This document shows, piece by piece, positions 45,801 through 53,838 of a DNA stretch of 64,000 nt. Source of the stretch: Clostridium felsineum DSM 794 (GTDB taxonomy: Bacteria; Bacillota; Clostridia; Clostridiales; Clostridiaceae); assembly GCF_002006355.2 (NCBI RefSeq), contig NZ_CP096980.1, positions 1,984,001 through 2,048,000 of the forward strand, read 5' to 3'. Every line of letters begins with the position of its first letter. Position 1 is the stretch's first letter. The position numbers and the translations under genes were made by a program. The notes below the pieces were generated by a model that saw only the letters and a list, made by a program, of their open reading frames with translations, was not told where the DNA came from and did not search any database.

Positions 45801-46283
45801 ATGGATATGTTTGATGTAATAATTATTTTAGGCTTTCCTGCGTTACAGGATGGGAAGCCTTCTCCTATAATGAGGGAAAGAGTTATAAAAGCAGTTGAAT
45901 TATTTAATAAGGGATACGCGAGTAACATTATATGTTCAGGTGGAGGAGTATATAATAAATATATTGAAGCAGATATTATGGCTAATTTTGCAGAATCATT
46001 AGGTATTCCAAATAGTTGTTTGATTAAAGAAAGCAAATCAAGAAACACATATGAAAATATAAAAAATTCAATAAAGATAATGGAACAGAGAAATTGGTTA
46101 TCAGCAATGGTAGTTACTTCTCCTTGGCATGTAAGACGTTCTAATTATTTTTTATTAAAGTGCAGTATTAAATATGAGATGGAGAAATCTGACTATCCAG
46201 GGGAATTCTCTTGTTTTTATATCGCTGCAATGTACATATGGGAAAGTTATATAATGCTCAAAACCAAAATAAAAAAGCACTAA
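45801..46283 (+). CDS. DUF218/YdcF-like protein
   Basis: A 160-residue soluble protein of the DUF218 (YdcF/SanA) family. IIILGFPALQDGKPSPIM, CSGGGVYNKYIEADIM, ESKSRNTYENIKNS and TSPWHVRRS are the family blocks. The biochemical role is not settled in the family. The ribosome site is weak. The last seven codons and the stop lie inside a 144-bp sequence that is repeated on the far side of the neighbouring IS. Confidence 0.8.
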   Translation: MDMFDVIIILGFPALQDGKPSPIMRERVIKAVELFNKGYASNIICSGGGVYNKYIEADIMANFAESLGIPNSCLIKESKSRNTYENIKNSIKIMEQRNWLSAMVVTSPWHVRRSNYFLLKCSIKYEMEKSDYPGEFSCFYIAAMYIWESYIMLKTKIKKH

Positions 46284-46406
46284 TATTATGTTGTTTCACA
46301 GCTTTCGTATATTGTTCATAAATAAATTTAGGCTATGTTTTAATACAGTGTTGAAATATAGTCTAATAAAAATTATAGGTGTGATTGTCTATCTAAATTC
46401 TCAAAA
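46263..46406 (+). repeat. 144-bp direct repeat, left copy
   Basis: From ACCAAAATAAAAAAGCAC to TCTAAATTCTCAAAA, identical over all 144 bases to 47887-48030. It abuts the left end of IS copy 2 and includes the 3' end of the DUF218 gene. Confidence 0.95.
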
Positions 46407-47886
46407 GATCGTGTGAAGAAAAGTCTGTAAATAAAAATAACAAGGCTTTCTATGGTAAAATAAAATCATAGGAGGCCTTTTATTATGGCAAGAAAAAAAG
46501 ATATTTATAAGGTAAAACCAATGAATGAAGGAAAAAGAAATATTATATCAGCTCTTATAGACGAATATGATATTCAGTCAGCTGAGGATATTCAGGAAGC
46601 TTTAAAAGATCTATTAGGTGGAACTATTCAATCTATGCTTGAAGGTGAAATGGACGAGCATTTAGGTTATGAACCATATGAACGAGCCGAAACTACAAAC
46701 TCAAGAAATGGGAAAAAACAAAAAAGGATTCGAAGCAAATATGGTGAGATGAATATAGATGTACCACAGGATAGAGAAAGTTCTTTTGAACCTAAAATAG
46801 TACAAAAACACCAGAAAGATATTTCTGGTATAGAAGAAAAAATTATTTCTATGTATGCTAAAGGATTAAGTACCAGACAAATTTCAGAACAAATTGAAGA
46901 TATATATGGGTTTGAAGTTAGTGAAGGAATGGTTTCAAATATAACCAATAAACTTCTTCCTGAAATAGAAGCATGGCAACATAGACCTTTATCTACAGTA
47001 TATCCAATTGTTTTCATTGATGCAGTTCATTTTTCCGTAAGGGAAAATAACGTTATACGTAAGCTTGCAGCTTACATTATTCTTGGTATAAATAATGAAG
47101 GCAGAAAGGAAGTACTTTCTATAAATATTGGAGAAAATGAAAGCAGTAAATATTGGCTTAGTGCTCTCAATGAATTAAAAAATAGAGGTGTTCGAGATAT
47201 CCTTATCCTTTGTGCAGACGGTCTTACAGGGATAAAGGAATCTATATCAGTAGCTTTTCCCAATACTGAATATCAACGTTGTATAGTTCATCAAGTAAGA
47301 AATACATTAAAGTATGTTGCTGATAAAGATAAAAAAGAATTTGCAAAAGATTTAAAAACTATATATCATGCACCTTCTGAGGAAATTGCATATAAGCAAT
47401 TAGAAGAAATCACTGAAAAATGGGAAAAACATTATCCTAACTCAATGAAAAGCTGGAAATCAAATTGGGATGCTATTAGCCCTATTTTTAAGTTCTCTGC
47501 TGATGTAAGAAAAGTTATTTATACTACAAATGCAATCGAAAGTCTCAACAGCACATACCGTAGATTAAATAGACAAAGAACTGTATTTCCAAGCGATACA
47601 TCACTTTTAAAAGCTTTATACCTTGCTACTTTTGAAGCTACAAAAAAATGGCGTTTGCCACTAAGAAATTGGGGTAAAGTGTACGGTGAATTATCCATTA
47701 TGTATGAAGGACGACTTACTGAATAAAAAGCTTAATATGCCCAAAACGCCTGTTTTTAAAGGCGTTCTTGACATACATATTTTTAGAATGTATATTTAAA
47801 ACAAGATAGAAAGTAACTTTTCTGACAATCTTGTCTTTTAAAACTTACCATAGAAAGTTATTTTACAGAAAGAATTTTACACGCTC
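46407..47886 (+). mobile_element. IS256-family insertion sequence, copy 2
   Basis: A 1480-bp element, GATCGTGTGAAG at the left end and TTTTACACGCTC at the right, almost identical to copy 1 but in the opposite orientation and 2 bp longer in its 3' noncoding part. It has no 8-bp target duplication; instead it lies exactly between two perfect 144-bp repeats. Confidence 0.9.
46485..47726 (+). CDS. IS256-family transposase, copy 2
   Basis: A full-length 413-residue transposase with the same D179, D245 and E352 triad as copy 1 and three substitutions relative to it (R237, A279, E311). The open frame is intact, so it should be functional. AGGAGGCC precedes the ATG. The two copies face opposite ways about 36 kb apart and could recombine or be mobilised by either enzyme. 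Confidence 0.95.
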   Translation: MARKKDIYKVKPMNEGKRNIISALIDEYDIQSAEDIQEALKDLLGGTIQSMLEGEMDEHLGYEPYERAETTNSRNGKKQKRIRSKYGEMNIDVPQDRESSFEPKIVQKHQKDISGIEEKIISMYAKGLSTRQISEQIEDIYGFEVSEGMVSNITNKLLPEIEAWQHRPLSTVYPIVFIDAVHFSVRENNVIRKLAAYIILGINNEGRKEVLSINIGENESSKYWLSALNELKNRGVRDILILCADGLTGIKESISVAFPNTEYQRCIVHQVRNTLKYVADKDKKEFAKDLKTIYHAPSEEIAYKQLEEITEKWEKHYPNSMKSWKSNWDAISPIFKFSADVRKVIYTTNAIESLNSTYRRLNRQRTVFPSDTSLLKALYLATFEATKKWRLPLRNWGKVYGELSIMYEGRLTE

Positions 47887-48030
47887 ACCAAAATAAAAAA
47901 GCACTAATATTATGTTGTTTCACAGCTTTCGTATATTGTTCATAAATAAATTTAGGCTATGTTTTAATACAGTGTTGAAATATAGTCTAATAAAAATTAT
48001 AGGTGTGATTGTCTATCTAAATTCTCAAAA
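47887..48030 (+). repeat. 144-bp direct repeat, right copy
   Basis: Exact copy of 46263-46406, directly abutting the right end of IS copy 2. It still holds the sequence of the last DUF218 codons and stop, detached from the gene. Confidence 0.95.
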
Positions 48031-48310
48031 TAAGAATATTCCTTTCCCTTGTTTTTGCATCCACTTTAATTTCAAATGAATTTAATGAATTATCCCAGAA
48101 TATATCATTATTCATTAGATTATAGATAGTTTTTAATAACACTTATTATAACATAATTTACAAAACAGCACACATACTATATATACATTGGTTCTTTATT
48201 TTCCAAATCTTTAATTTTGATATACGAATGAGTTAACTATCTAGATTACAACCCATTTTTCTATTAAATATTCATTTTTAAACATTGATTTAAAGTATAG
48301 CCCAAATTTA
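48031..48310. other. AT-rich spacer
   Basis: About 280 bp between the IS-flanking repeat and the EIIC terminator. I see no credible coding frame, promoter pair or strong hairpin on either strand. Confidence 0.4.
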
Positions 48311-48348
48311 AAAACCTATGCTAAAACTGTTGTTAAAGCATAGGTTTT
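48311..48348 (-). terminator. Terminator of the EIIC gene
   Basis: AAAACCTATGCT/AGCATAGGTTTT, a perfect 12-bp stem with T-rich sequence on the minus-strand side. Confidence 0.88.
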
Positions 48349-48376
48349 CTTTTGCAAAATTGTATATGAATTTTAT

Positions 48377-49525
48377 TTATTCTTCGTCTTCATCGTCATC
48401 TTCTAATTCATCCATTCTACCTGGAGTTGGTAAATTGAATTTAGTTATTACAAAATAGAATATTACGTAATAGATTACTGCATATATTATACCAATTACA
48501 ATAAGAAGTATTGGTTTTGTTGATATTCCGAAATTTAATGCATAGTCTATAAACCCAGCAGAATATGTAAAACCTGAATGTATTCCAAGTGCAGAAGTTA
48601 TCGCCATGGAAAGCCCTGTTAAGAAAGCATGTATAACATATAATACTGGTGCTAAGAACATAAAAAGAAATTCAACTGGTTCAGTTATACCTGTAAGAAA
48701 TGTTGTAAAAGCTATTCCTAGAAGCATTCCTGTAACTTGTTTTCTGTTTTCCTTTTTAGCAGCTGCAATCATGGCAAAACATGCTGCTGGAAGTGCAAAC
48801 ATCATTATAGGGAAGAAACCAGTCATATATGTTCCGGCTGTTTTATCTAAAGCAAAGAATCTGTTTAAATCTCCAGTAACTATTTTACCTGAAGCAGTTT
48901 TAAAGGTTCCGAATTGAAACCAGAATAATGTATTTAAAACATTATGAAGTCCCATTGGTATAAATAATCTATTTAAAAATCCGTAAATAAAAGATCCAAT
49001 AGGGCCTGCGTGAGCTACAGAGTTACCAAAAGTATTTATAACATGTTGAATAGCAGGCCAAACGATTCCTGAGATTATACCTAAAACTAAAGAACATAAA
49101 GATGTTATTATTGGAACAACACGTTTTCCACCAAAAAAGCTTAAATAATCTGGAAGCTTAGTGTCCTTAAATTTGTTATATAGAGCACCTGCTAAAATAC
49201 CTATTATAATACCACCAAGTATTTCCATATTAATGTTTTTATTAAAGGATGTAGCAACACTTGTTAAAATATAATATCCAGCTGCAGCAGAAAGTCCAGC
49301 CACACCGTTATTATCTTCAGCAAAACCTATAGCAATTCCAATAGCAAATAGTATTGGTAGGTTATTAAAGATAGCTATTCCGGCAGCTAACATCCAAGAT
49401 ATATTAAGAACATCAGGTTGTCCCAATCTTAAAAGTAAGCCTGCAACAGGTAAAATTGCAATAGGAGTCATTAGTGATTTTCCGAGTTTTTGACAATATG
49501 CTAGTAGTGTGTTTTTTTCGTTCAA
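48377..49525 (-). CDS. nagE: PTS EIIC permease, glucose/N-acetylglucosamine type
   Basis: A 382-residue PTS membrane permease. LMTPIAILPVAGLLLRLG opens the EIIC fold, FIPMGLHNVLNTLFWFQFG and GITEPVEFLFMFLAP (the sugar-binding GITEP loop) are intact. It ends in an acidic tail (DELEDDDEDEE). No EIIB or EIIA domain is fused or adjacent, so phosphorylation must come from other PTS proteins. N-acetylglucosamine is the likely sugar by resemblance only. A terminator lies in its leader, suggesting antitermination control. Confidence 0.88.
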   Translation of the reverse strand: MNEKNTLLAYCQKLGKSLMTPIAILPVAGLLLRLGQPDVLNISWMLAAGIAIFNNLPILFAIGIAIGFAEDNNGVAGLSAAAGYYILTSVATSFNKNINMEILGGIIIGILAGALYNKFKDTKLPDYLSFFGGKRVVPIITSLCSLVLGIISGIVWPAIQHVINTFGNSVAHAGPIGSFIYGFLNRLFIPMGLHNVLNTLFWFQFGTFKTASGKIVTGDLNRFFALDKTAGTYMTGFFPIMMFALPAACFAMIAAAKKENRKQVTGMLLGIAFTTFLTGITEPVEFLFMFLAPVLYVIHAFLTGLSMAITSALGIHSGFTYSAGFIDYALNFGISTKPILLIVIGIIYAVIYYVIFYFVITKFNLPTPGRMDELEDDDEDEE

Positions 49526-49600
49526 AATTAGAGTCCTCCTTAAAATATAGATAAAATAAATTTATTAATGCAAATATTATTAAGTCAAATTTGGCGCACT

Positions 49601-49660
49601 AAAAAAAGCTCAAAAAAGACTATCCTTTCTTAAGCTTTTGCCATGTCAAGCACGCTTATA
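49601..49660 (-). terminator. Leader terminator of the EIIC gene
   Basis: On the minus strand AAAAGCTTAAGAAAG pairs with CTTTTTTGAGCTTTT (15 bp, two G-T), followed by T. It lies between the promoter and the gene. The preceding GTGCTTGACATGGCAAAAGC overlaps the stem and could form the alternative antiterminator (BglG/GlcT-type), which is inferred. Confidence 0.7.
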
Positions 49661-49666
49661 GATAAT

Positions 49667-49694
49667 ATTATAGCATTAAAAAGAAAAATGTCAA
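49667..49694 (-). promoter_or_regulatory. EIIC gene promoter
   Basis: On the minus strand TTGACA (49694-49689) and TATAAT (49672-49667), 16-nt spacer with TG before the -10. A strong sigma-A-type promoter. Confidence 0.8.
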
Positions 49695-49734
49695 TATAAT
49701 GGTTAAAAGGTAACGTTGTGTATAAAAAGCACAT

Positions 49735-49748
49735 TAGTAACGTTTACA
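49735..49748 (-). promoter_or_regulatory. CcpA cre-like site upstream of EIIC
   Basis: TGTAAACGTTACTA on the minus strand, about 40 bp upstream of the -35. A weaker copy (GGTAACGTTG) lies near 49709. Confidence 0.45.
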
Positions 49749-49910
49749 AATGTGGCATAATACTATATTTTTTGCATTTGTTTTATTAAATTATAAAAAT
49801 AGTGCAATAAATAGAGAGACAATATCAAAAATAAATCATTGTGGAGTTGATAAATTTTTATTAGAGATATAAAATTATTGTGGTAATATTTTTAATGAAA
49901 GGAAATAAAT

Positions 49911-50144
49911 ATGAATAAGGCGATTTTTACTGGTATTTTAACTATAATAATTTTTAGCATTATTAGTACATTGTATTACAAAAATCCAAAGCAAGCATTA
50001 AAATCCATTGAGAGATATCCTGCAAAGCACAAATCGGCTACTAGAGAAAATACATCGACTAAAGTTCAATATTTAAAATTAAAGGGTTATAAGGGAAATT
50101 CAATAGAGGGAGGACATAGCATTATATTGAATCCAACAAAATAA
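49911..50144 (+). CDS. Small membrane-anchored hypothetical protein
   Basis: A 77-residue protein with one N-terminal hydrophobic segment (about 5-22) and a basic, polar remainder. AAAGGAAA precedes the ATG. It could be a signal anchor or a secreted peptide. No family is recognised. It is followed by a terminator and is divergent from the EIIC gene. Confidence 0.55.
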   Translation: MNKAIFTGILTIIIFSIISTLYYKNPKQALKSIERYPAKHKSATRENTSTKVQYLKLKGYKGNSIEGGHSIILNPTK

Positions 50145-50164
50145 AAATATTAAATGTATAAAGA

Positions 50165-50197
50165 AAAAATCCAACCGGGTATGGCTGGATTTTTAAA
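50165..50197. terminator. Bidirectional terminator
   Basis: AAAAATCCA-CC pairs with GG-TGGATTTTT around a short loop, between the small hypothetical gene and the end of hydG. Confidence 0.8.
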
Positions 50198-50201
50198 TAA
50201 A

Positions 50202-51620
50202 CTAGAATCTAAAATCTCTTTTTCCTTCTTCAATTTTTGTAAGACGTTCTCTTACTATTTCTCTTACTTTTTCATTAGGTATTTTATCAATATCTTCAGC
50301 GATAAGCGCCTCTCCATCTTTTTTTGTATCAGAAGAAGCATAATCTTCTAAGTATTCTTTAAGCGTCATTAATGCATTTGGACCACAGCAGTTTGCTATT
50401 TGTCCTGATTTAACAAGGCTCATAAAGCGGTCTCCAGTTCTTCCTTCACGATAGCAAGCAGTACAGAAACTTGGAATATACTTCATCTTTAAAAGCCAAT
50501 CCACTATTTCATCAAGAGTACGATTATCATTAACATCAAATTGTGAAGAGTTTTCATCTTCCTTTTCAGGTTCAACATAACCACCAACACTTGTTCTAGA
50601 ACCGCCACTTATTTGTGATATACCAAGTTCAAGTACTCTTTCACGAGTTTTTTTAGATTCACGTGTAGATACAATCATACCTGTATATGGAACAGAAATA
50701 CGAATAATTGCCACAATTTTTTCAAATATTTCATCTGATATTGCATTTGAGAAATTTTCAGGATCAATATCGTCAGCAGGGCGTATACGTGGAACACTTA
50801 TAGTATGAGGACCTACACCCATAGCAGCTTCTAAGTGTTCAGCATGCATAAGTAAACCAACAAGATCATACTTGTACATATTAAGACCAAACAAAACTCC
50901 TATACCTACATCATCAATTCCGCCTTCCATAGCACGGTCCATAGCTTCAGTATGATATGCATAGTTACTTTTTGGACCTGTAGGATGAAGCTCTTCATAG
51001 CTTTTCTTGTTATAGGTTTCTTGGAAAAGTATATAAGTTCCAATACCTGCCTCTTTTAATTTTTTGTAGTTTTCTACAGTAGTGGCAGCGATATTTATGT
51101 TAACACGTCTTATTGCACCATTTTTATGTTTTATACTATATATAGTTTTTATACAGTCTAAATAGTATTCCATAGTATTTTTTACAGGATCTTCACCGGC
51201 TTCTAAAGCTAAACGCTTGTGACCCATATCTTGAAGTGCAATTGTTTCCTTTTTTATTTCTTCTTGTGACAATTGTTTTCTTGCTATATGCTTGTTCTTA
51301 TGATGATATGGACAATATACACAGCCATTAACACAATAATTTGAAAGGTAAAGTGGAGCAAACATTACAATACGATTACCATAAAATTTCTGTTTGATTT
51401 CCTTTGCAAGCTTATATATTTTTTCGTTTTGATTATCTAAGTCACATTCTAAAAGTACTGCAGCTTCTCTGTGCGATATACCCTTACAGTTTTTTGCTTT
51501 TTCTATAATGCTTTCGATAAGAGGAGCATTACTCTTATTTTTTTTAGCATATTCAAGAGTATCAAGAATCTCTTCATCATTGATAAATTCAGTTGCAACC
51601 TTAGATTTAATATTATACAT
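50202..51620 (-). CDS. hydG: [FeFe]-hydrogenase maturase HydG (tyrosine lyase)
   Basis: A 472-residue radical SAM enzyme that cleaves tyrosine to make CO and cyanide ligands for the hydrogenase H-cluster. The N-terminal cluster motif is CVNGCVYC (C96, C100, C103). The C-terminal auxiliary-cluster motif is CTACYREGRTGDRF with C386, C389 and C412. That C-terminal motif separates HydG from the thiazole enzyme ThiH, with which it is often confused. The ATG at 51620 follows GGAGGT. It has a long leader with a terminator-like hairpin. hydE and hydF are not in this window. Confidence 0.92.
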   Translation of the reverse strand: MYNIKSKVATEFINDEEILDTLEYAKKNKSNAPLIESIIEKAKNCKGISHREAAVLLECDLDNQNEKIYKLAKEIKQKFYGNRIVMFAPLYLSNYCVNGCVYCPYHHKNKHIARKQLSQEEIKKETIALQDMGHKRLALEAGEDPVKNTMEYYLDCIKTIYSIKHKNGAIRRVNINIAATTVENYKKLKEAGIGTYILFQETYNKKSYEELHPTGPKSNYAYHTEAMDRAMEGGIDDVGIGVLFGLNMYKYDLVGLLMHAEHLEAAMGVGPHTISVPRIRPADDIDPENFSNAISDEIFEKIVAIIRISVPYTGMIVSTRESKKTRERVLELGISQISGGSRTSVGGYVEPEKEDENSSQFDVNDNRTLDEIVDWLLKMKYIPSFCTACYREGRTGDRFMSLVKSGQIANCCGPNALMTLKEYLEDYASSDTKKDGEALIAEDIDKIPNEKVREIVRERLTKIEEGKRDFRF

Positions 51621-51689
51621 TGAAAAACCTCCAATTTTATTTAGTTTATAGACTGATATAAAATGATTTGAGTAATATAAATTAGCGTT

Positions 51690-51729
51690 TATAATAATAA
51701 AATCCTTGAACCTAAAAAGGAACAAGGAT
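51690..51729 (-). terminator. Terminator-like hairpin in the hydG leader
   Basis: On the minus strand ATCCTTG/CAAGGAT with an inner CC/GG and then TTTTATTATT. It sits between the promoter and hydG, so it could attenuate transcription. Confidence 0.55.
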
Positions 51730-51947
51730 AGTAATAAAGCTAAACAGAAAACTATAAATACATTAGAATAAAATAAGAAATATATTCTGAAGTATAAACA
51801 GTTTAAGCTATACTAAAATAACTATTCTCTCGCCTTCTAATTTAGGACTAACCCTCATTCATTCAGTACGATACTTTTTTATAAGCATGGTAAGTTCTAG
51901 GAAGTAACAAGAAGTGCTAAATCGCAGATACTATACCAATACGATAT

Positions 51948-51976
51948 ATTATATCACAATACTATAGAAAGTGAAA
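51948..51976 (-). promoter_or_regulatory. Likely hydG promoter
   Basis: On the minus strand TATAAT (51953-51948) with TG before it (extended -10) and a weak TTTCAC -35 17 nt upstream. It predicts a leader of about 320 nt before hydG. Confidence 0.5.
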
Positions 51977-52188
51977 TTATATGCAACATGGATAAGATCT
52001 GTATACTTATTACTATTGTAGAATTTAATATAATATTTCTAGAAAAAATTTAAAAATAACATATAACATTAATATAAACAATTTATTTTTGCCGAATTAC
52101 TATATGATGTATTAATCTTTTAAAGAACACAATGTAAGTAGTAAATGCATTATATTAACAGGCGACTAATTTTTTTGGGTATATTTTT

Positions 52189-52273
52189 ATAGTTAATCAG
52201 TTTTAGCTATAAAGCATATTAAAATACTAACAAACTTCATGTAGACAAATTTTGTCTGTGTGGAGTTTTTTTA
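52189..52273 (+). ncRNA. Candidate leader or small RNA ending in a terminator
   Basis: A hairpin ATAGTTAA/TTAGCTAT (52189-52196/52203-52210) is followed by a long stem (from 52233 to 52267, about 15 pairs with several G-T) and seven T. No gene ends just upstream on this strand; hydG points away. So the terminator ends either a small RNA or an attenuated leader of the gene at 52345. No promoter is clear. Confidence 0.4.
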
Positions 52274-52344
52274 TTTTAAATTAAGGGGGGAAGAGGCAAA
52301 GATAATTTTTTTACAAAACGATTTGAATTAAGGGGGAAGAAAAA

Positions 52345-52719
52345 ATGAAAATTAAACTTTTTTTAGACTATAAGGATTATCATATTGTAATAGAAGATGA
52401 GGGAGAAAAAGTTGATGTGGTTGTTAATTTTACGAAACATCAACATAAAAGAAGTAGACAAAGAGGAGTGGATAAAAGGAACATATTAGAGTCACTTTTA
52501 GAAGTAGAGAATAATGAAATTTTATATTTAAAGAATAATGAGAAGGCTGTTATAAGAGATTTTAAAAGAAATATATCTTATGCAGTAGAAGTATATTCTG
52601 ACTTTACTATAGTTACTAATGTTATTACAAGCTTAAATAGACCAAATCTTAAAGCTTATAAAGGTGAAAAGATAATATTTGTAGGGAAAGAAGAGGACGA
52701 CAAGCATTATTTAAACTAA
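52345..52719 (+). CDS. DUF4258-like small protein
   Basis: A 124-residue protein whose centre, KHQHKRSRQRGVDKRNILESL, resembles the HxxxRxxxRGI pattern of DUF4258 and related RelE-fold proteins. No antitoxin-like gene is beside it, so I do not call it a toxin. AAGGGGGAAG precedes the ATG, and a terminator follows. Function unknown. Confidence 0.6.
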   Translation: MKIKLFLDYKDYHIVIEDEGEKVDVVVNFTKHQHKRSRQRGVDKRNILESLLEVENNEILYLKNNEKAVIRDFKRNISYAVEVYSDFTIVTNVITSLNRPNLKAYKGEKIIFVGKEEDDKHYLN

Positions 52720-52740
52720 AAAAATATTACTAATTTACAG

Positions 52741-52778
52741 AAGAAACAGCTTAGTTTTAATTAAGCTGTTTCTTTTGG
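52741..52778 (+). terminator. Terminator after the DUF4258-like gene
   Basis: AAGAAACAGCTTA/TAAGCTGTTTCTT, perfect 13-bp stem with T-rich tail. Confidence 0.9.
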
Positions 52779-52899
52779 TTATAAATTCACTTTAAGCTAC
52801 AACTTGTAAATTGAAAATGTACATAAATGATATGTTGTGAAGGAATAACTAATATTAGAAGTAAGTATACAAAAAGTTTTATTGGGGGAGATTTGACGT

Positions 52900-53733
52900 A
52901 TGAAAAATGGCAATAGATTAAAAAAGAAAAATATTATTATAACATTGGGTTTAGTGTTGATTTCTTTTGGCTTTTTTTCTGCTATATTATTAAATAATAT
53001 GCATAAAAATAATTTGAGAAAGCAAGAAGTTGAAAAACAAAATGAAATAGCTAAAAGACATAAAAAGGAAAAGAAAAAGCTTGAAGAAAAAAAGGCGAAA
53101 GAACGCAAAGAAGAAACGCCAGGACAATTTACACCTTGGACAGTTAAAAGAGAAGATGGTAAGAAAATTGCATATTTAACTTTTGATGATGGACCATCAC
53201 CCAATACTGCTAAAATAATAGACATACTAAATCAAAATAATATAAAAGCAACCTTTTTTTTAATAGGAAGTAATGCCGAAAATTTTCCTGACTTAGTAAG
53301 AGAAGAATTCAAAAATGGAGAGGTTATAGGTAATCACACATATAGTCATATATTAAGCAACAAGTTGAATCCAGAGAAGTTTTTAGAGGATTTAAACAAA
53401 TGTGATGAGGTACTAAAAAACATATTGGGTAAAAATTATGATTCTAGGCTTGCTAGATTTCCAGGAGGATCATTTGGCAATAATTTGAATGCAACTAGAG
53501 AAGCTGTTACTAAAGCAGGCTATAGATTTGTAGATTGGAATGATGAAATTGGAGATGCGCGAGGGAAAAATTTACCGGAAGCAGTACTTTTATCAAATCT
53601 AAAAAAATATACAAATTATGATACAGTTGTGTTATTAATGCATGATACTACTCCTAAAACAACTACAGTAGCAGTTCTCCCACAGATAATTCAATATTTA
53701 AGAGATAGAGGATATATATTTGCTACATTGTAA
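52900..53733 (+). CDS. Polysaccharide deacetylase (NodB/PgdA type)
   Basis: A 277-residue protein with an N-terminal membrane anchor (about 11-32), a charged Lys/Glu-rich coiled segment (about 36-72) and an extracellular NodB domain. Catalytic blocks are TFDDGPS (D96, D97), HTYSH (H146, H150), RFPGGSFG, DWNDEIGD and LLMHDT. It probably removes acetyl groups from peptidoglycan N-acetylglucosamine or N-acetylmuramic acid in the wall. A GGGGGAG site precedes the ATG. Confidence 0.92.
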   Translation: MKNGNRLKKKNIIITLGLVLISFGFFSAILLNNMHKNNLRKQEVEKQNEIAKRHKKEKKKLEEKKAKERKEETPGQFTPWTVKREDGKKIAYLTFDDGPSPNTAKIIDILNQNNIKATFFLIGSNAENFPDLVREEFKNGEVIGNHTYSHILSNKLNPEKFLEDLNKCDEVLKNILGKNYDSRLARFPGGSFGNNLNATREAVTKAGYRFVDWNDEIGDARGKNLPEAVLLSNLKKYTNYDTVVLLMHDTTPKTTTVAVLPQIIQYLRDRGYIFATL

Positions 53734-53838
53734 ACAAAATTATTGAAAAATAATAAGTGTTTCTGATTATAAATAAAGTAGTAACTCTTAATAAATTAAT
53801 GCATAGAATAAAGTGTAATATTTAAATTGGAGGCACAT

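Noticed and set aside
8614..47886. The 39-kb span between the two IS256 copies as a composite transposon
   Set aside because: Copy 1 has its own 8-bp target duplication on both sides, so it inserted alone. The span holds core genes (spore coat, pentose phosphate) rather than a typical cargo.
50202..51620. ThiH (thiazole synthesis) instead of HydG
   Set aside because: The C-terminal CTACYREGRTG motif and third Cys at 412 are HydG features, and no thi genes are nearby.
51841..51960. Resemblance of GTTAGTCCTAA in the hydG leader to a 23S rRNA segment
   Set aside because: The match is about 11 bases and does not continue; no rRNA or tRNA gene is supported anywhere in the window.
52345..52719. 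Toxin of a toxin-antitoxin pair
   Set aside because: DUF4258 resembles RelE folds, but there is no partner antitoxin gene on either side.
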